Shown here piece after piece: positions 32,555-42,400 of a DNA stretch of 64,000 nucleotides; positions within the stretch are counted from its first letter, which is position 1, and the number at the start of each line of letters is the position of its first letter. Origin of the DNA: Anaerolineales bacterium. Its GTDB lineage: Bacteria > Chloroflexota > Anaerolineae > Anaerolineales > Villigracilaceae. The position numbers and the translations under genes are program-made. The notes beneath the pieces were generated by a model. The model made no database searches. It saw only the letters and a program-made list of their open reading frames with translations, and was not told the origin of the DNA. The DNA lies in NCBI GenBank assembly GCA_026928255.1, contig JAIXKJ010000003.1, positions 211,833 through 275,832 on the forward strand, given 5' to 3'.

Positions 32555-34657
32555 CTACCGCGTCCAAGCGCTAAATACGTCATAATAATGAAAAACGAAG
32601 GCGCCCAGTCCTCCGCTAAAATATAAAATAATGGATAAGACAAGAGTGGCGCGTTTAATGAAAACAGCGCGTATTTGTAAAAATGAATTGATCATGATTG
32701 CGAGAAAAGCGCCAAAAATGGGGAAAAGATAACGCCCTTGAACGGCGAAATGTCTAAAATCATACCTTAACTCGTTTTTATAGTTCATCCCAAATACGTA
32801 GATAACGTATGCTGCAACAGCCAACATTAGAACATTCATGACCGCGTCTTGTTTCCTCCAATAACGCGCTAGACAGAGAAGCGTCCAGAGAATGAGCAAG
32901 GCGTGGAATGAGGTTGTAAATTTAGGGACGAAAGTCTGATACGAGATAATGCCCCAAATCCCGTTGACGGCGTTAAATAGCCAATAGTTGAGCGCATATT
33001 CTACTGGTCCAATAATAGAATTTCGGTTTTGCCATAAATCTTCGTAGCTAATCTCTTGGCGATATTGCGCTCGATTTGAAAAATTTGTGCAGACGCTTCG
33101 GTCTGGCTTAATTTGACTGCAAGAGGGCAAAGGCTTTTTGTAGCGAATTAAATTGCCGACATAAAGTTCGGAAAAGAGTCCCGCGAATAGACACAGGAGT
33201 ATAAGAGGCGCAATGTGGCGACGCGTAAAGGCAAGATGTAGAAAAAGTTTTTCTTTAATAGAAATAAAGAGCCAAATAGAAAATAAAATAAATGCCAATA
33301 AAAGAATTTGATTCTTCGCCAACGAACCAGCGCAAAGCCAAACCCCGAGTAAGGCGCTGTGTTTAATGTAGTCGGACTTTTTTATAATTTTAATCAGATG
33401 ATAAAAGGAAGCGGCGGCGCTTAAAGACATAAAATTATCATAACTTACCCCGCTGCTGACGAAAACAAACATTAAAGTATTTGCTCCAAAAAAAGCCGCT
33501 AATACGCCGCCCCATGCGTTATTTGTAACCTGTTTTGCTAATTTATAGAAATAAAAAATAGTCGCAGCGGATAAAATGACGGATACAAAACGCCATATTT
33601 GAGAATTAGGAATACGCGTTGCATTTGCAGGGAGCAAGGCGTTGTAGATCTTTATGACCGAGCCGTTAATCCAATAGTAAAGATAAATGTTGTCCTTAGT
33701 GAAGTACGAACTAGCGGGATCGTCTTTTGGAATTCCCCAGGTTTCGATGAATCGAGTTGAGAAATAATTATGCGTGTCTTGGTCAGGCTGTCCGGAAATT
33801 TTCGTCATAAATATGCCGAAAACAAAAAAGTAAATCAGAATCAGGATCAGCGCAATTTTAGGAGAAAGCGCGCCAGGCTTTTGAACAAGAATCGATTGGG
33901 AAAGCGCAAAGAGGAATAAAGCCAAGTAAGTTGAGCCGAGAATTAAAGAAAACCATTTTAATGCGACAAAGATCGAATTAACGAGTTTAGAGGATATGAT
34001 CGGTATTCCCTGATCCGCTCCAGAATTAGCAAATGTCGTATCTTCTCCTAAAGCGTCTTTTTGGTAATTAAAAATATTCTTATTCGAGTTTTGATTAACC
34101 TCAATGACCAAACTATCGCCGGTTTTTGAAGCGTCTATATTGTTGACGACCTCTAGTCCTTGCCAAAGGCTGGTGGAACGCAATCCGCCGCCAATACAGG
34201 AATTTGCTTGAATTGAAATAGGGTAAGCGGGTTTTCCAAATAAATCTGCTGAATAAATATGTTCGCCGCCCGCCTCCGCAATGCGGACTATTTCAAGCGG
34301 CTGTTGAGGATGATCAGAGTAGTAACAAATCTTGATTTGATGCGTGGCTGGCGTCGCCCAGTAATATGTAGAAGCGGAGTAAATCGCAATGACAACAAAC
34401 AGTGCAAGCGCGATAATAAAGAATAAATCTTTCCATGCCTTATTTTTGATAATAGGAAAAGCGACTAAATATAGCGGTTTATAAAGAATGCCGACGGTTA
34501 TGCTGAAAACCATCCATAAAATTATGAAACTGTAGAGAACGCCTAATTTGGGCTGTTCATAGACAAGAGGGAAATTAAATAAAATTAATGCTGTAAGGCT
34601 TGCTCCAACGATTAAAGATAAAAAGAAATTAGAAGTTTTATGGGAGGGAAATGTCAT
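32555..34657 (-). CDS. Large polytopic membrane protein, GT-C/DUF2142-like
   Basis: 700 residues with about 12-13 membrane helices. A long extracytoplasmic loop (about residues 100-225) follows the third helix. The conserved acidic motif after a helix, SGQPDQDTHNYFSTRF near 290, and a late QGRYLFPIFG near 655 resemble DUF2142/GT39-like membrane glycosyltransferases that use polyprenyl-phosphate sugars. The neighbour at 31526 is a polyprenyl-phosphate sugar synthase type, which fits. Family call is tentative. Confidence 0.75.
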   Translation of the reverse strand: MTFPSHKTSNFFLSLIVGASLTALILFNFPLVYEQPKLGVLYSFIILWMVFSITVGILYKPLYLVAFPIIKNKAWKDLFFIIALALFVVIAIYSASTYYWATPATHQIKICYYSDHPQQPLEIVRIAEAGGEHIYSADLFGKPAYPISIQANSCIGGGLRSTSLWQGLEVVNNIDASKTGDSLVIEVNQNSNKNIFNYQKDALGEDTTFANSGADQGIPIISSKLVNSIFVALKWFSLILGSTYLALFLFALSQSILVQKPGALSPKIALILILIYFFVFGIFMTKISGQPDQDTHNYFSTRFIETWGIPKDDPASSYFTKDNIYLYYWINGSVIKIYNALLPANATRIPNSQIWRFVSVILSAATIFYFYKLAKQVTNNAWGGVLAAFFGANTLMFVFVSSGVSYDNFMSLSAAASFYHLIKIIKKSDYIKHSALLGVWLCAGSLAKNQILLLAFILFSIWLFISIKEKLFLHLAFTRRHIAPLILLCLFAGLFSELYVGNLIRYKKPLPSCSQIKPDRSVCTNFSNRAQYRQEISYEDLWQNRNSIIGPVEYALNYWLFNAVNGIWGIISYQTFVPKFTTSFHALLILWTLLCLARYWRKQDAVMNVLMLAVAAYVIYVFGMNYKNELRYDFRHFAVQGRYLFPIFGAFLAIMINSFLQIRAVFIKRATLVLSIILYFSGGLGAFVFHYYDVFSAWTR

Positions 34658-34664
34658 TTGAGAG

Positions 34665-37277
34665 TTATTTCTTATGTTGCGTAATGAAGCGAATATCGCT
34701 GAATTTTACCGTTAAGTTTGGATTAAATGCGGGGTCAAATGCGATATCGTCTTTCCAGATACGGCGGAAATTCCTTTTATCCTTTATTTTTTTTATGTTT
34801 GAAAACAGAGCGAAGGGCGATTCTATTTGAATGGACGCGTATGGAATGACAACGTTGCGTTTGCCCATTTTTAATAAGCGCATACATAAATCTGCGACGG
34901 CATAAGAAAAAGTAGAAAAAATATTTGCAAATTCGCCCGCCGCCAGAAAATGTTCTCGTTTAATGAGGAAGTATTTTTCAGAAACGACTGAAAAATTTCG
35001 AGCTAGGTGAGACCATCCATAATAGCGAACCCTATCCGCTTTTAGTCCTGAAAATAGATTGACCAACGTTCCGTCTTCTTGGGTGATCATGCCGCTGCCG
35101 TGCAAGCGTTGATTTTTCCTTAACAAAATAGGGCTGATCGCCCCCGCATCAGGCTGGGAGGCGCGCCCTATTAACACGTCCAACCAATTTTCCGAAAAAG
35201 AGTCGGCGTCCGCGCTTAAGAAACAAAGATACTCCTCGTTCAGAGATTGAAGCGCTTGATTAAGCGCGCCTATATTATGCGCGGAATTAGGCTGTTCGAT
35301 AATATTGATTCCTGAAACGGCTTGCAACTGCGGCGGAACTTCCCCCTGACGCGAACGATTCCAGATTAAGTAAATGGATGCTGGATATTCTGAAACGCTT
35401 TCTAAAAGCGCTTGAATTTGAGAGGGCGTGTATGATTTTAATAAAATAAAAGCAATAGTCGGGCGGGGGCGAGGAGGCGCATAAATGACTTGATAAGAAG
35501 ATGCTTGCGGGAAAAACCGAACCGATGCAGTGACTCCCTTTTGTAAAAGATAAAGATTGATGGCGCTTAATCCCGTCGTAAAAGCGTAGGGTTTCGCTTC
35601 TGAACCGGAGGCGACGCTTTGTTCCGAGATGCGCCAATGATAAAGGACGCGCGGAATATGAATAATTTTTTCTGAGCCCGCAGTTGCTAATGTGCGGAGC
35701 GCCAAGTCGTAATCTTGCGAACCTTCCATGCCGACTCTAAATCCGCCTATTTTTCGCATTGTTTCGGTTTTGTAGACGCCGAGATGCGAGATCATGTTCT
35801 GGCTTAAAAAGAGATCGTAATTAAAATCAGGTTTGAAATAAGGATCTTTTCGATTTCCATTCGGATCTAACTTATCTTCATCCGAATAGATAATTTCCGC
35901 TTCAGGGTGAAGGTTGATTGCCTCCGCGACGAACTGCAAGGCGCGCGGATGAAGAAGATCGTCGTGGTCGAGCAAAGCGGAATATTCGCCGCTCGCTAGT
36001 TCTAACGCGGAATTGCTTGCGGCAGAAATATGCCCGTTTTCTGGGCGAAATGTATAACGGATGCGAGAGTCTTCCTTCGCGTGTTTTATGATTAATTCGC
36101 GGACTGCCGGATCTGAAGAAGCGTCATCCGCGATGCAAAGTTCCCAATGAGGGTAAGTTTGTTGCCGGACCGATTTAATCGCCTCGTCTAAAAACTTAAT
36201 TGGCGGGTTATAAACAGGAAGGATTACAGATATTAATGGATTTTTTGATAAATGGATTTGTCGAGATAAAGTTGAAGCGGAGTCAAAAACCTTAAGCCAA
36301 ATACGGTAATCCCGTTCTGTGTGAGCGAGAATGGTATGGATAAATTGACGAATGGATTGCCGATCGAAGCGCGACCATAATGCATTGAAAATGCGTAAGA
36401 GTGTTATCGGCGCGCGCGATAAATTTTCAATATAGGCCAGTTTATGAGGGTTAAGGATAGCGAAATTATCGCTTTTCTTGTTAATGTCTGAAGAAACAGA
36501 TTGGCACACTTCTTCATAAAGCGAAGCATTAATGTTTCCATCTAACCGTTTGTCTACAATTTCAGAGAAATAGCGATAGTCTGAAGGGGCGGATTGTTTG
36601 TTATGGTGACGAAGTTTTTTATTAATGGACGCAATGGCGTTGTCAATGTTGTCTGATGGCAGAGAAAGGACGCGACAAACTTCTTGAATCGATTGACGGG
36701 GAGCGCTTAATAAATCTTCGTACTGAAGAACGGCGGAAGGGCGGCTCTTGATAAATTCAGAAGCCATTAAATAAGAGTGAGCCACAAGCCTAAAATTCAC
36801 ATTCGGCGGTTGCTGGTTAATAGAATGATTTGATTTGAAGATATCTTGCGCTGAGCGGCGAACAAGAACATATTGAACGTTAAATCCAATTTTATTGAGA
36901 ACAGATTCCCATAAAGGTAGCGTGAAGCAAAAGCGTGGATCTTTTAATCCGATTATCGGAGAGTTTTGGAATTCTTGTTCGATGAATTGTAAAACAGGAC
37001 TGTAAAAAAGATTGGATACTGATTCTGAAAAGACTTCTCTTTTTGGCAGCCAATCGAAATCGGACCATTCTTTGTCAAAGTACCCAAAAATTGCGTCGTT
37101 GATTCTATTTAATGATTCTAGTTCAAAAAAAATTGGATTATGACGATTAAGTTGCGGATCGATGAATCTATCGGGATTGCCAAAGTTAACTCCTAAACGA
37201 CTAATAACTTGCGCGGCTGCCGACGTCCCGCTTCGAGGAGCCCCGACAACTAAAATTGCCCTTCGCTTTTCTTGCAT
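34665..37277 (-). CDS. Sulfotransferase-GT2-GT2 fusion protein
   Basis: 870 residues in three parts. Residues about 1-290: sulfotransferase with PAPS loop VVGAPRSGTSAAAQVI (near 9-24) and VLVRRSAQDIFKSN (near 140). Residues about 345-575: GT2 domain with SVILPVYNPP, IADDASSD and the metal motif LDHDD (near 435), then YSDEDK. Residues about 605-850: a second, more degenerate GT2-like domain with SADAD. The two GT domains in tandem occur in O-antigen type transferases; the N-terminal sulfotransferase is the unusual part. One protein may extend and sulfate the same chain. Confidence 0.88.
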   Translation of the reverse strand: MQEKRRAILVVGAPRSGTSAAAQVISRLGVNFGNPDRFIDPQLNRHNPIFFELESLNRINDAIFGYFDKEWSDFDWLPKREVFSESVSNLFYSPVLQFIEQEFQNSPIIGLKDPRFCFTLPLWESVLNKIGFNVQYVLVRRSAQDIFKSNHSINQQPPNVNFRLVAHSYLMASEFIKSRPSAVLQYEDLLSAPRQSIQEVCRVLSLPSDNIDNAIASINKKLRHHNKQSAPSDYRYFSEIVDKRLDGNINASLYEEVCQSVSSDINKKSDNFAILNPHKLAYIENLSRAPITLLRIFNALWSRFDRQSIRQFIHTILAHTERDYRIWLKVFDSASTLSRQIHLSKNPLISVILPVYNPPIKFLDEAIKSVRQQTYPHWELCIADDASSDPAVRELIIKHAKEDSRIRYTFRPENGHISAASNSALELASGEYSALLDHDDLLHPRALQFVAEAINLHPEAEIIYSDEDKLDPNGNRKDPYFKPDFNYDLFLSQNMISHLGVYKTETMRKIGGFRVGMEGSQDYDLALRTLATAGSEKIIHIPRVLYHWRISEQSVASGSEAKPYAFTTGLSAINLYLLQKGVTASVRFFPQASSYQVIYAPPRPRPTIAFILLKSYTPSQIQALLESVSEYPASIYLIWNRSRQGEVPPQLQAVSGINIIEQPNSAHNIGALNQALQSLNEEYLCFLSADADSFSENWLDVLIGRASQPDAGAISPILLRKNQRLHGSGMITQEDGTLVNLFSGLKADRVRYYGWSHLARNFSVVSEKYFLIKREHFLAAGEFANIFSTFSYAVADLCMRLLKMGKRNVVIPYASIQIESPFALFSNIKKIKDKRNFRRIWKDDIAFDPAFNPNLTVKFSDIRFITQHKK

Positions 37278-37299
37278 AAAATACGCCTTCGATTTTGTG

Positions 37300-38034
37300 T
37301 TATAGATTTTGTTCTTTATAGATTTGAATTACCCGCGCCGCATCGCCTGAAGCGCGGACTTCTCCATGATCCAACCAAATGGCGCGCGTGCAAAGCGCCT
37401 GCATCGTATTGACGTTATGAGAAACCAGAATAGTGGTTACGTTGCCGCTGCGAAGTTCGTCCAACTTGATTTGACATTTTTGCTGAAACGCTTCGTCCCC
37501 AACCGAGAGGACTTCGTCCAAGATTAATATCTCGGGTTTCCACGCAGTTGCGACCGCAAAGCCGAGACGAGCGACCATGCCAGTGGAATACGTTCGAATT
37601 GGCGCTTCGATAAAACCTTCAATTTCCGAAAATTTTATAATGCTTTCTAATCGCGCTTCAATTTCATGGTAAGAATGTCCCAGCAAAGCGCCGTTTAAGA
37701 ATATATTTTCTCGGCCGGTTAATTCTGGATGAAACCCCGCGCCTAATTCGAGCAAAGGTGAAACTCTTCCTCGAATTTGAACTCTTCCTTTTGTGGGGGC
37801 GAGAACGCGCGAAATAACTTTTAATAAGGTGCTTTTCCCTGCCCCGTTTCTTCCAAGAATTCCAAAAGTATCTCCTTCTTTTATTTCTAAACTAATGTCG
37901 TTTAACGCTAAAAAAGTTTTATGCTTTATTTTTTTTTGCAATAGACGAATTGCGTATTCCTTAAACGTTCCAATGCGCTCCTCGGGAGCGCGATATTGGA
38001 CGGATATATTATGAAGATTGATTGCAGTTTGCAT
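37300..38034 (-). CDS. Polysaccharide ABC exporter ATP-binding protein (Wzt/TagH-like)
   Basis: 244 residues. Walker A ILGRNGAGKSTLLK near 57, signature YSTGMVARL near 149, Walker B ILILDEVLSVGDEAF near 168 and H-loop VSHNVN. The VGDEAFQ run after Walker B is the mark of O-antigen/teichoic-acid exporters. It lacks the C-terminal carbohydrate-binding domain seen in E. coli O9a Wzt, so the glycan end is probably not read by this subunit. Follows the permease by 15 bases. Confidence 0.93.
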   Translation of the reverse strand: MQTAINLHNISVQYRAPEERIGTFKEYAIRLLQKKIKHKTFLALNDISLEIKEGDTFGILGRNGAGKSTLLKVISRVLAPTKGRVQIRGRVSPLLELGAGFHPELTGRENIFLNGALLGHSYHEIEARLESIIKFSEIEGFIEAPIRTYSTGMVARLGFAVATAWKPEILILDEVLSVGDEAFQQKCQIKLDELRSGNVTTILVSHNVNTMQALCTRAIWLDHGEVRASGDAARVIQIYKEQNL

Positions 38035-38049
38035 AGAGGGATTAATCGT

Positions 38050-38880
38050 TTATATATAATAAGTAAATTCGTCGGCTTTTTTAGAAAAGAAAAGCCAGCC
38101 GACCGCTAACGTAGCGAAGGATACAAACGAACCGACGAGCAATATCCTCAAACTGGGCAATTCGCCGCTATAGATGACCGCATGAAATATTTTTATTAAG
38201 TAGTACATAGGGTTAAAACTTGTCAACCAAAAGCGGAGCGGTTCGGGCAAAATATCTTCGGGGTAAATAATAGGCGTTAAGTACATCCAACCGAGCAGGA
38301 CGACCTGGTACATCTCCGCAACGTCTGGAAAATAAACCGCCGCCGTTGAAAGAATTAATGCGATGCCTAGCGCAAATGCCGTTAGAAGTAAAATGCCGAC
38401 GGGAAGGAATAAAATATTCCAAGTAATTGGAACGCCCGTCGCTAATAAAATGAAGAACAGGGGAATTAAGCCTAGAATTAAGTTAACTAAACCCGTTCCG
38501 ATAGCCGAAACTGGGAAAGAAGTGCGCGGCAGATAAATGCGGTGAAATAATGTCGCGCCCCAGACAATCTGAATAACGGCGGCTGTTGTGGTTTGAGAGA
38601 AAAAAGTCCATGCAAGCAAGCCGCTTAAAATATAAACGGGGTAGCCGCGAACGGCATGAAAGAGATTGGAAAAGACAATAGAAAGAATAATCATCATGCC
38701 AAGCGGTTGAAGCATTGTCCACGCCACGCCTAGCGCGGAACGTTTGTAGCGCGAGATAATGTCTCTGCGAATTAATTGAAACACCAAATCTTTATATTGG
38801 ATAATTCCGCGCAATTCCTCTAATGCCGGATGAATGCGTTTCGCGTTATCGTACTCAAATAAATCTGTATTTTTGCTCAT
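38050..38880 (-). CDS. Polysaccharide ABC exporter permease (Wzm/TagG-like)
   Basis: 276 residues, six hydrophobic helices, ABC-2 transporter fold. The N-terminal interface helix (YKDLVFQLIRRDIISRYKRSALG over 30-52) and the MLQPLGMMIILS and LTPIIYPEDILP segments are typical of O-antigen and teichoic acid exporters. Works with the ATPase at 37300 to move completed lipid-linked glycan across the membrane. Confidence 0.93.
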   Translation of the reverse strand: MSKNTDLFEYDNAKRIHPALEELRGIIQYKDLVFQLIRRDIISRYKRSALGVAWTMLQPLGMMIILSIVFSNLFHAVRGYPVYILSGLLAWTFFSQTTTAAVIQIVWGATLFHRIYLPRTSFPVSAIGTGLVNLILGLIPLFFILLATGVPITWNILFLPVGILLLTAFALGIALILSTAAVYFPDVAEMYQVVLLGWMYLTPIIYPEDILPEPLRFWLTSFNPMYYLIKIFHAVIYSGELPSLRILLVGSFVSFATLAVGWLFFSKKADEFTYYI

Positions 38881-38926
38881 AAGGTATGAAGTTTTTCAAA
38901 TGGACGCAGAATTGTACCAAATCTTT

Positions 38927-39796
38927 TTACGCCCCCAGCGCCTGACGCAGCGCATCTTGCCAGGCGGGCAATTGCAAATTGAAGGTTTCTTCAAAGCGCG
39001 AGCAATCCAACGCCGAGTGCAGCGGACGTTGCGCGGGGGTCGGGAATTCTGCCGTGAGCGCGGGTTCGAGGCGTTCGATAATCTGCTCGTCGGCGCGCGG
39101 GTCGAGGCGCAAAATTTCGCGCGCAAAGTCAAAACGCGAGACGCCGCCCAGTCCGCCTAAATGATAGAGTCCCGCCCGCTCGCGCAGGTAGCCGCCGTCC
39201 CGTTGGAGGAGCGGCGCGACGATTTCCGCCAGCGCACGCGCCCACGTCGGGCTTCCAATTTGGTCGGCGACGACGCGCAGCGTCTTCTGTGTGCGCGCCC
39301 ACGCCAACACTTTGGGGACGAACCCGTTGCCGCGCAGACTGTACACCCAACTGGTTCGCAGGACGAGCGCCGCGCCGCCGACTTGAGCGACGGCTTGTTC
39401 GCCGTCCAACTTGCTTTGACCGTAGGCGTTGAGCGGGTTGGTCGCGTCCGTCTCGGCGTAGGCGGAATTTTTTTTGCCGTCGAAAACGTAATCGGTGGAG
39501 TAGTGAACGAAGGCCGCGTTTAGTTCGCGCGCTTCTTCAGCCATGACGCGCGGCGCGTTGGCGTTGATTTTTTGGGCGAGGTCAACTTCCGTTTCGGCGC
39601 GGTCAACGTCGGTGTAGGCGGCGGCGTTGACGATAAACTGCGGGGCGACGCGCCGAATGGCTTGGCGCAGTTGGGCGAGGTCGGTCAAATCCAGTTCGGA
39701 CGAATCGAAAGCGAACAGCTCGCCCAGCGGCGCGAGCGTTTGGTTTAATTCCCAACCGAGTTGTCCGCGTTTGCCAAAAAGTAAAATTTTGCTCAT
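38927..39796 (-). CDS. rfbD: dTDP-4-dehydrorhamnose reductase
   Basis: 289 residues, short-chain dehydrogenase fold; last step of dTDP-L-rhamnose synthesis. Start motif [13 protein letters not shown] is the NAD(P)H-binding GxxGxxG variant, [13 protein letters not shown] near 57 is typical, and the catalytic Tyr-Lys are in [10 protein letters not shown] and [11 protein letters not shown] (near 128-133). Start overlaps the rfbA stop by four bases. Confidence 0.94.
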   Translation of the reverse strand: MSKILLFGKRGQLGWELNQTLAPLGELFAFDSSELDLTDLAQLRQAIRRVAPQFIVNAAAYTDVDRAETEVDLAQKINANAPRVMAEEARELNAAFVHYSTDYVFDGKKNSAYAETDATNPLNAYGQSKLDGEQAVAQVGGAALVLRTSWVYSLRGNGFVPKVLAWARTQKTLRVVADQIGSPTWARALAEIVAPLLQRDGGYLRERAGLYHLGGLGGVSRFDFAREILRLDPRADEQIIERLEPALTAEFPTPAQRPLHSALDCSRFEETFNLQLPAWQDALRQALGA

Positions 39797-40659
39797 GCGT
39801 CTGCCAAGCGCGAGAGGTAGTCGCTGTACGCGGTCGCGCCTAATTTTTGGACGAGCGCTTTCAGTTGAGCGCGGTCAATGAAGCCTTTGCGGTAGGCGAT
39901 CTCTTCGGGCGAAGAAATCATCAAGCCTTGACGTTCTTCCACCGCTTGGACGAAATTCGCCGCCTGCAAAAGCGACTCGTGCGTGCCAGCGTCCAGCCAG
40001 GCGGCGCCGCGCCCCAATTGCAAAACTTGCAACTCGCCGCGTTCTAAGTAAACGCGATTGAGGTCGGTGATTTCAATTTCGCCGCGCGGAGAAGGTTTGA
40101 GGGCTTTGGCAAATTCGGTAACGCGCTCGTCGTAGAAGTACAAGCCGGGCACGGCGAAGTTGGAGCGCGGCGCTTGCGGCTTCTCTTCGAGGCTGACGGC
40201 TTTGCCCGTTTCGTCAAACTCCACAACGCCGTAGCGTTGCGGGTCGCGGACGGGGTAGGCGAAGACCGTCGCGCCTTTATCTAATTCCGCCGCTTCTTGA
40301 AGTTGCTTGGGCAAGCCGTGTCCGAAGAAGATGTTGTCGCCGAGAATCAAACAAGCCTTTTCGCCGTTGACGAATTTCTCGCCGACGATGAAGGCGTCCG
40401 CCAAGCCGCGCGGTTCGGATTGTTCCGCGTAAGAGAAGGACATGCCCCATCGCTCGCCGTCGCCGAAGAGACGTTGAAAGCCGGGCAAATCTTCGGGCGT
40501 GCTGATGACTAAAATTTCGCGCATTCCGCCGAGCATGAGCATCGAGAGCGGGTAGTAAATCATCGGCTTGTCGTACACCGGCAGCATTTGTTTGCTGACG
40601 GCTAAAGTCAACGGGTGCAGGCGCGTGCCGCGTCCGCCGGCGAGGATGATGCCTTTCAT
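39793..40659 (-). CDS. rfbA: Glucose-1-phosphate thymidylyltransferase
   Basis: 288 residues from the ATG at 40659; makes dTDP-glucose from dTTP and glucose 1-phosphate. [16 protein letters not shown] (residues 3-18) is the nucleotide-binding loop, ILGDNIFFG near 107 holds the metal Asp, and [10 protein letters not shown] near 157 carries the catalytic Lys. The upstream in-frame extension to 40758 is rejected: the chosen ATG overlaps the rfbB stop (ATGA) and has GAGGAGAAAC ahead of it. Confidence 0.95.
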   Translation of the reverse strand: MKGIILAGGRGTRLHPLTLAVSKQMLPVYDKPMIYYPLSMLMLGGMREILVISTPEDLPGFQRLFGDGERWGMSFSYAEQSEPRGLADAFIVGEKFVNGEKACLILGDNIFFGHGLPKQLQEAAELDKGATVFAYPVRDPQRYGVVEFDETGKAVSLEEKPQAPRSNFAVPGLYFYDERVTEFAKALKPSPRGEIEITDLNRVYLERGELQVLQLGRGAAWLDAGTHESLLQAANFVQAVEERQGLMISSPEEIAYRKGFIDRAQLKALVQKLGATAYSDYLSRLADA

Positions 40660-41741
40660 TGTTTCTCCTCTCGTGATTTGTAGTTCGCGTCCAGCCAGCC
40701 TTTGTACTCTTGGCGCTGACGAATCGCGTCCACCCATTCGGGGTTTGAGAGATACCATTGCACGGTGTCGCGCAAGCCTTGCTCCAACGTGTGGCGCGGA
40801 CTCCAGCCCAATTGCGCGTTAATTTTGCGCGTGTCCATGTCGTAGCGGCGGTCGTGGCCTGGCCGGTCGGCGACGAATTGAATCAAATTGCGGTGCGGCT
40901 TGTGCGGCGAGTCGCGGCGCAGGTCGTCGAGGATGGCGCAGATGGTTTCGACGATGGTCAAGTTGGCGGGTTGATTTTCGCCGCCGATGTTGTACGTCTC
41001 GCCGTTTTTGCCTTTGGTCAAAACCAAATGAATCGCCTCGCAGTGATCTTCCACATGCAGCCAATCGCGGATTTGTTGCCCGTCGCCGTACACGGGCAAC
41101 GGCTTGCCTTCGAGCGCGTTGAGGATGATGAGCGGAATTAACTTTTCGGGGAATTGATACGCGCCGTAATTGTTCGAGCAATTGGTGATGGTGTAAGGCA
41201 GCCCAAAGGTGTGCCCGTACGAGCGGACGAGATGGTCGCTGCCGGCTTTCGAGGCGGCGTAGGGCGAGTTGGGCGCGTAGGGCGTGTCTTCCGTCCACGC
41301 GGGTTCGTCGAGCGCCAGCGAGCCGAAGACTTCGTCAGTGGAGACGTGATGAAAGCGCACGCTCTGCAACGGCAGCGCTTTTTCGTTCAGCCAATAATTC
41401 CGCGCGGCTTCGAGCAGCGTAAACGTGCCGACTAGATTAGTTTCGATAAATTGACGCGGTCCCAAAATGGAACGATCCACGTGCGTTTCCGCCGCAAAGT
41501 GGACGATGGTATCAATTTGGAAGTCGCGCAATATTGCGCCCATTTGTTCGCCGTCGCAAATGTTGCTTTGCACGAAGTGATAGCGCGGGTCGTCGGCAAC
41601 GTCGGCGAGGCTGTCTAGGTTTCCAGCGTAGGTCAGCGCGTCCGCGTTGACGAGGCGAATGTCTGTTTCGACGCGCAGCAAATGATGAATGAAGTTCGAG
41701 CCGATGAATCCCGCGCCGCCGGTGACTAAAATATTTTTCAT
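40656..41741 (-). CDS. rfbB: dTDP-glucose 4,6-dehydratase
   Basis: 361 residues. Forms dTDP-4-keto-6-deoxyglucose. NAD-binding motif [17 protein letters not shown] near 5-21, catalytic T-D-E in HVSTDEVFG near 133-141 and the Tyr-Lys pair in [11 protein letters not shown] near 162. The NCSNNYG motif near 194 is also kept. It is also a possible source of keto-sugar for the aminotransferase at 24704. Confidence 0.96.
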   Translation of the reverse strand: MKNILVTGGAGFIGSNFIHHLLRVETDIRLVNADALTYAGNLDSLADVADDPRYHFVQSNICDGEQMGAILRDFQIDTIVHFAAETHVDRSILGPRQFIETNLVGTFTLLEAARNYWLNEKALPLQSVRFHHVSTDEVFGSLALDEPAWTEDTPYAPNSPYAASKAGSDHLVRSYGHTFGLPYTITNCSNNYGAYQFPEKLIPLIILNALEGKPLPVYGDGQQIRDWLHVEDHCEAIHLVLTKGKNGETYNIGGENQPANLTIVETICAILDDLRRDSPHKPHRNLIQFVADRPGHDRRYDMDTRKINAQLGWSPRHTLEQGLRDTVQWYLSNPEWVDAIRQRQEYKGWLDANYKSREEKQ

Positions 41742-41750
41742 AGTTTTTCC

Positions 41751-42299
41751 TTAATCAAAAAGTTCCGCGTCTGCCAACTTTTTTCCCGCTTCGTCTTTCG
41801 GCGAGAGGACGGGGGAGGCGTCGGCGGGAATGCGCCAGTCCACGCCGATTTGCGGGTCGTTCCACAAAATGCTGCGTTCCCATTCGGGCGCGTAGTAATC
41901 GGTAACTTTGTACAAGACTTCGGCGCGTTCGCTTGTAACGTAAAAGCCGTGCGCGAAGCCGGCGGGAATCCAAAGTTGATGGCGATTCTCCGCCGAGAGC
42001 GTCGCGCCGACCCATTGACCAAAGGTGGGCGAACTGCGGCGGATGTCCACCGCCACGTCGAAGATTTCGCCGCTGACGACGCGCACTAATTTCCCCTGCG
42101 CCTGACGGATTTGGTAATGCAATCCGCGCAGCACGCCTTTTTGCGAGAGCGATTGATTTTCTTGCACAAAACTTTGAGCGATTCCCAAAGCGGCAAAACG
42201 CTCCTCGCGGAAGACTTCCATAAAATATCCGCGCGGGTCTTCAAACACTTTGGGCTTAATGAGAATAATGTCGGGAATTTCAGTGGGGGTAAATTCCAT
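41751..42299 (-). CDS. rfbC: dTDP-4-dehydrorhamnose 3,5-epimerase
   Basis: 182 residues from the ATG at 42299, cupin fold. KPKVFEDPRGYFMEVF near 15-30, the catalytic His in RGLHYQ near 59-64 and GFAHGFYV near 117 are the family signatures. ATG at 42299 is preferred to a TTG at 42308, because the GGAG Shine-Dalgarno is only two bases from the TTG but ten from the ATG. First gene of the long minus-strand glycan operon. Confidence 0.94.
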   Translation of the reverse strand: MEFTPTEIPDIILIKPKVFEDPRGYFMEVFREERFAALGIAQSFVQENQSLSQKGVLRGLHYQIRQAQGKLVRVVSGEIFDVAVDIRRSSPTFGQWVGATLSAENRHQLWIPAGFAHGFYVTSERAEVLYKVTDYYAPEWERSILWNDPQIGVDWRIPADASPVLSPKDEAGKKLADAELFD

Positions 42300-42331
42300 A
42301 AATTGCAAAACTCCGTTTAATGGTTTCCGCG

Positions 42332-42337
42332 ATTATA
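42332..42337 (-). promoter_or_regulatory. Candidate -10 of the rfb/glycan operon
   Basis: A perfect TATAAT on the minus strand 33 bases ahead of the rfbC start. No good -35 is found at 17 bases, so the call is weak; an activator or alternative sigma factor could act here. Confidence 0.4.
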
Positions 42338-42400
42338 TCGTAAGGACGCTTAAGCGGGAGTCGTCTAGTAAAATTGAGAAAAATAATTGGAGAAGATAAA

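Noticed and set aside
25886..37277. Sulfotransferases as recent tandem duplicates
   Set aside because: Apart from the PAPS-binding motifs the five sequences differ in length and content, and one is fused to glycosyltransferases.
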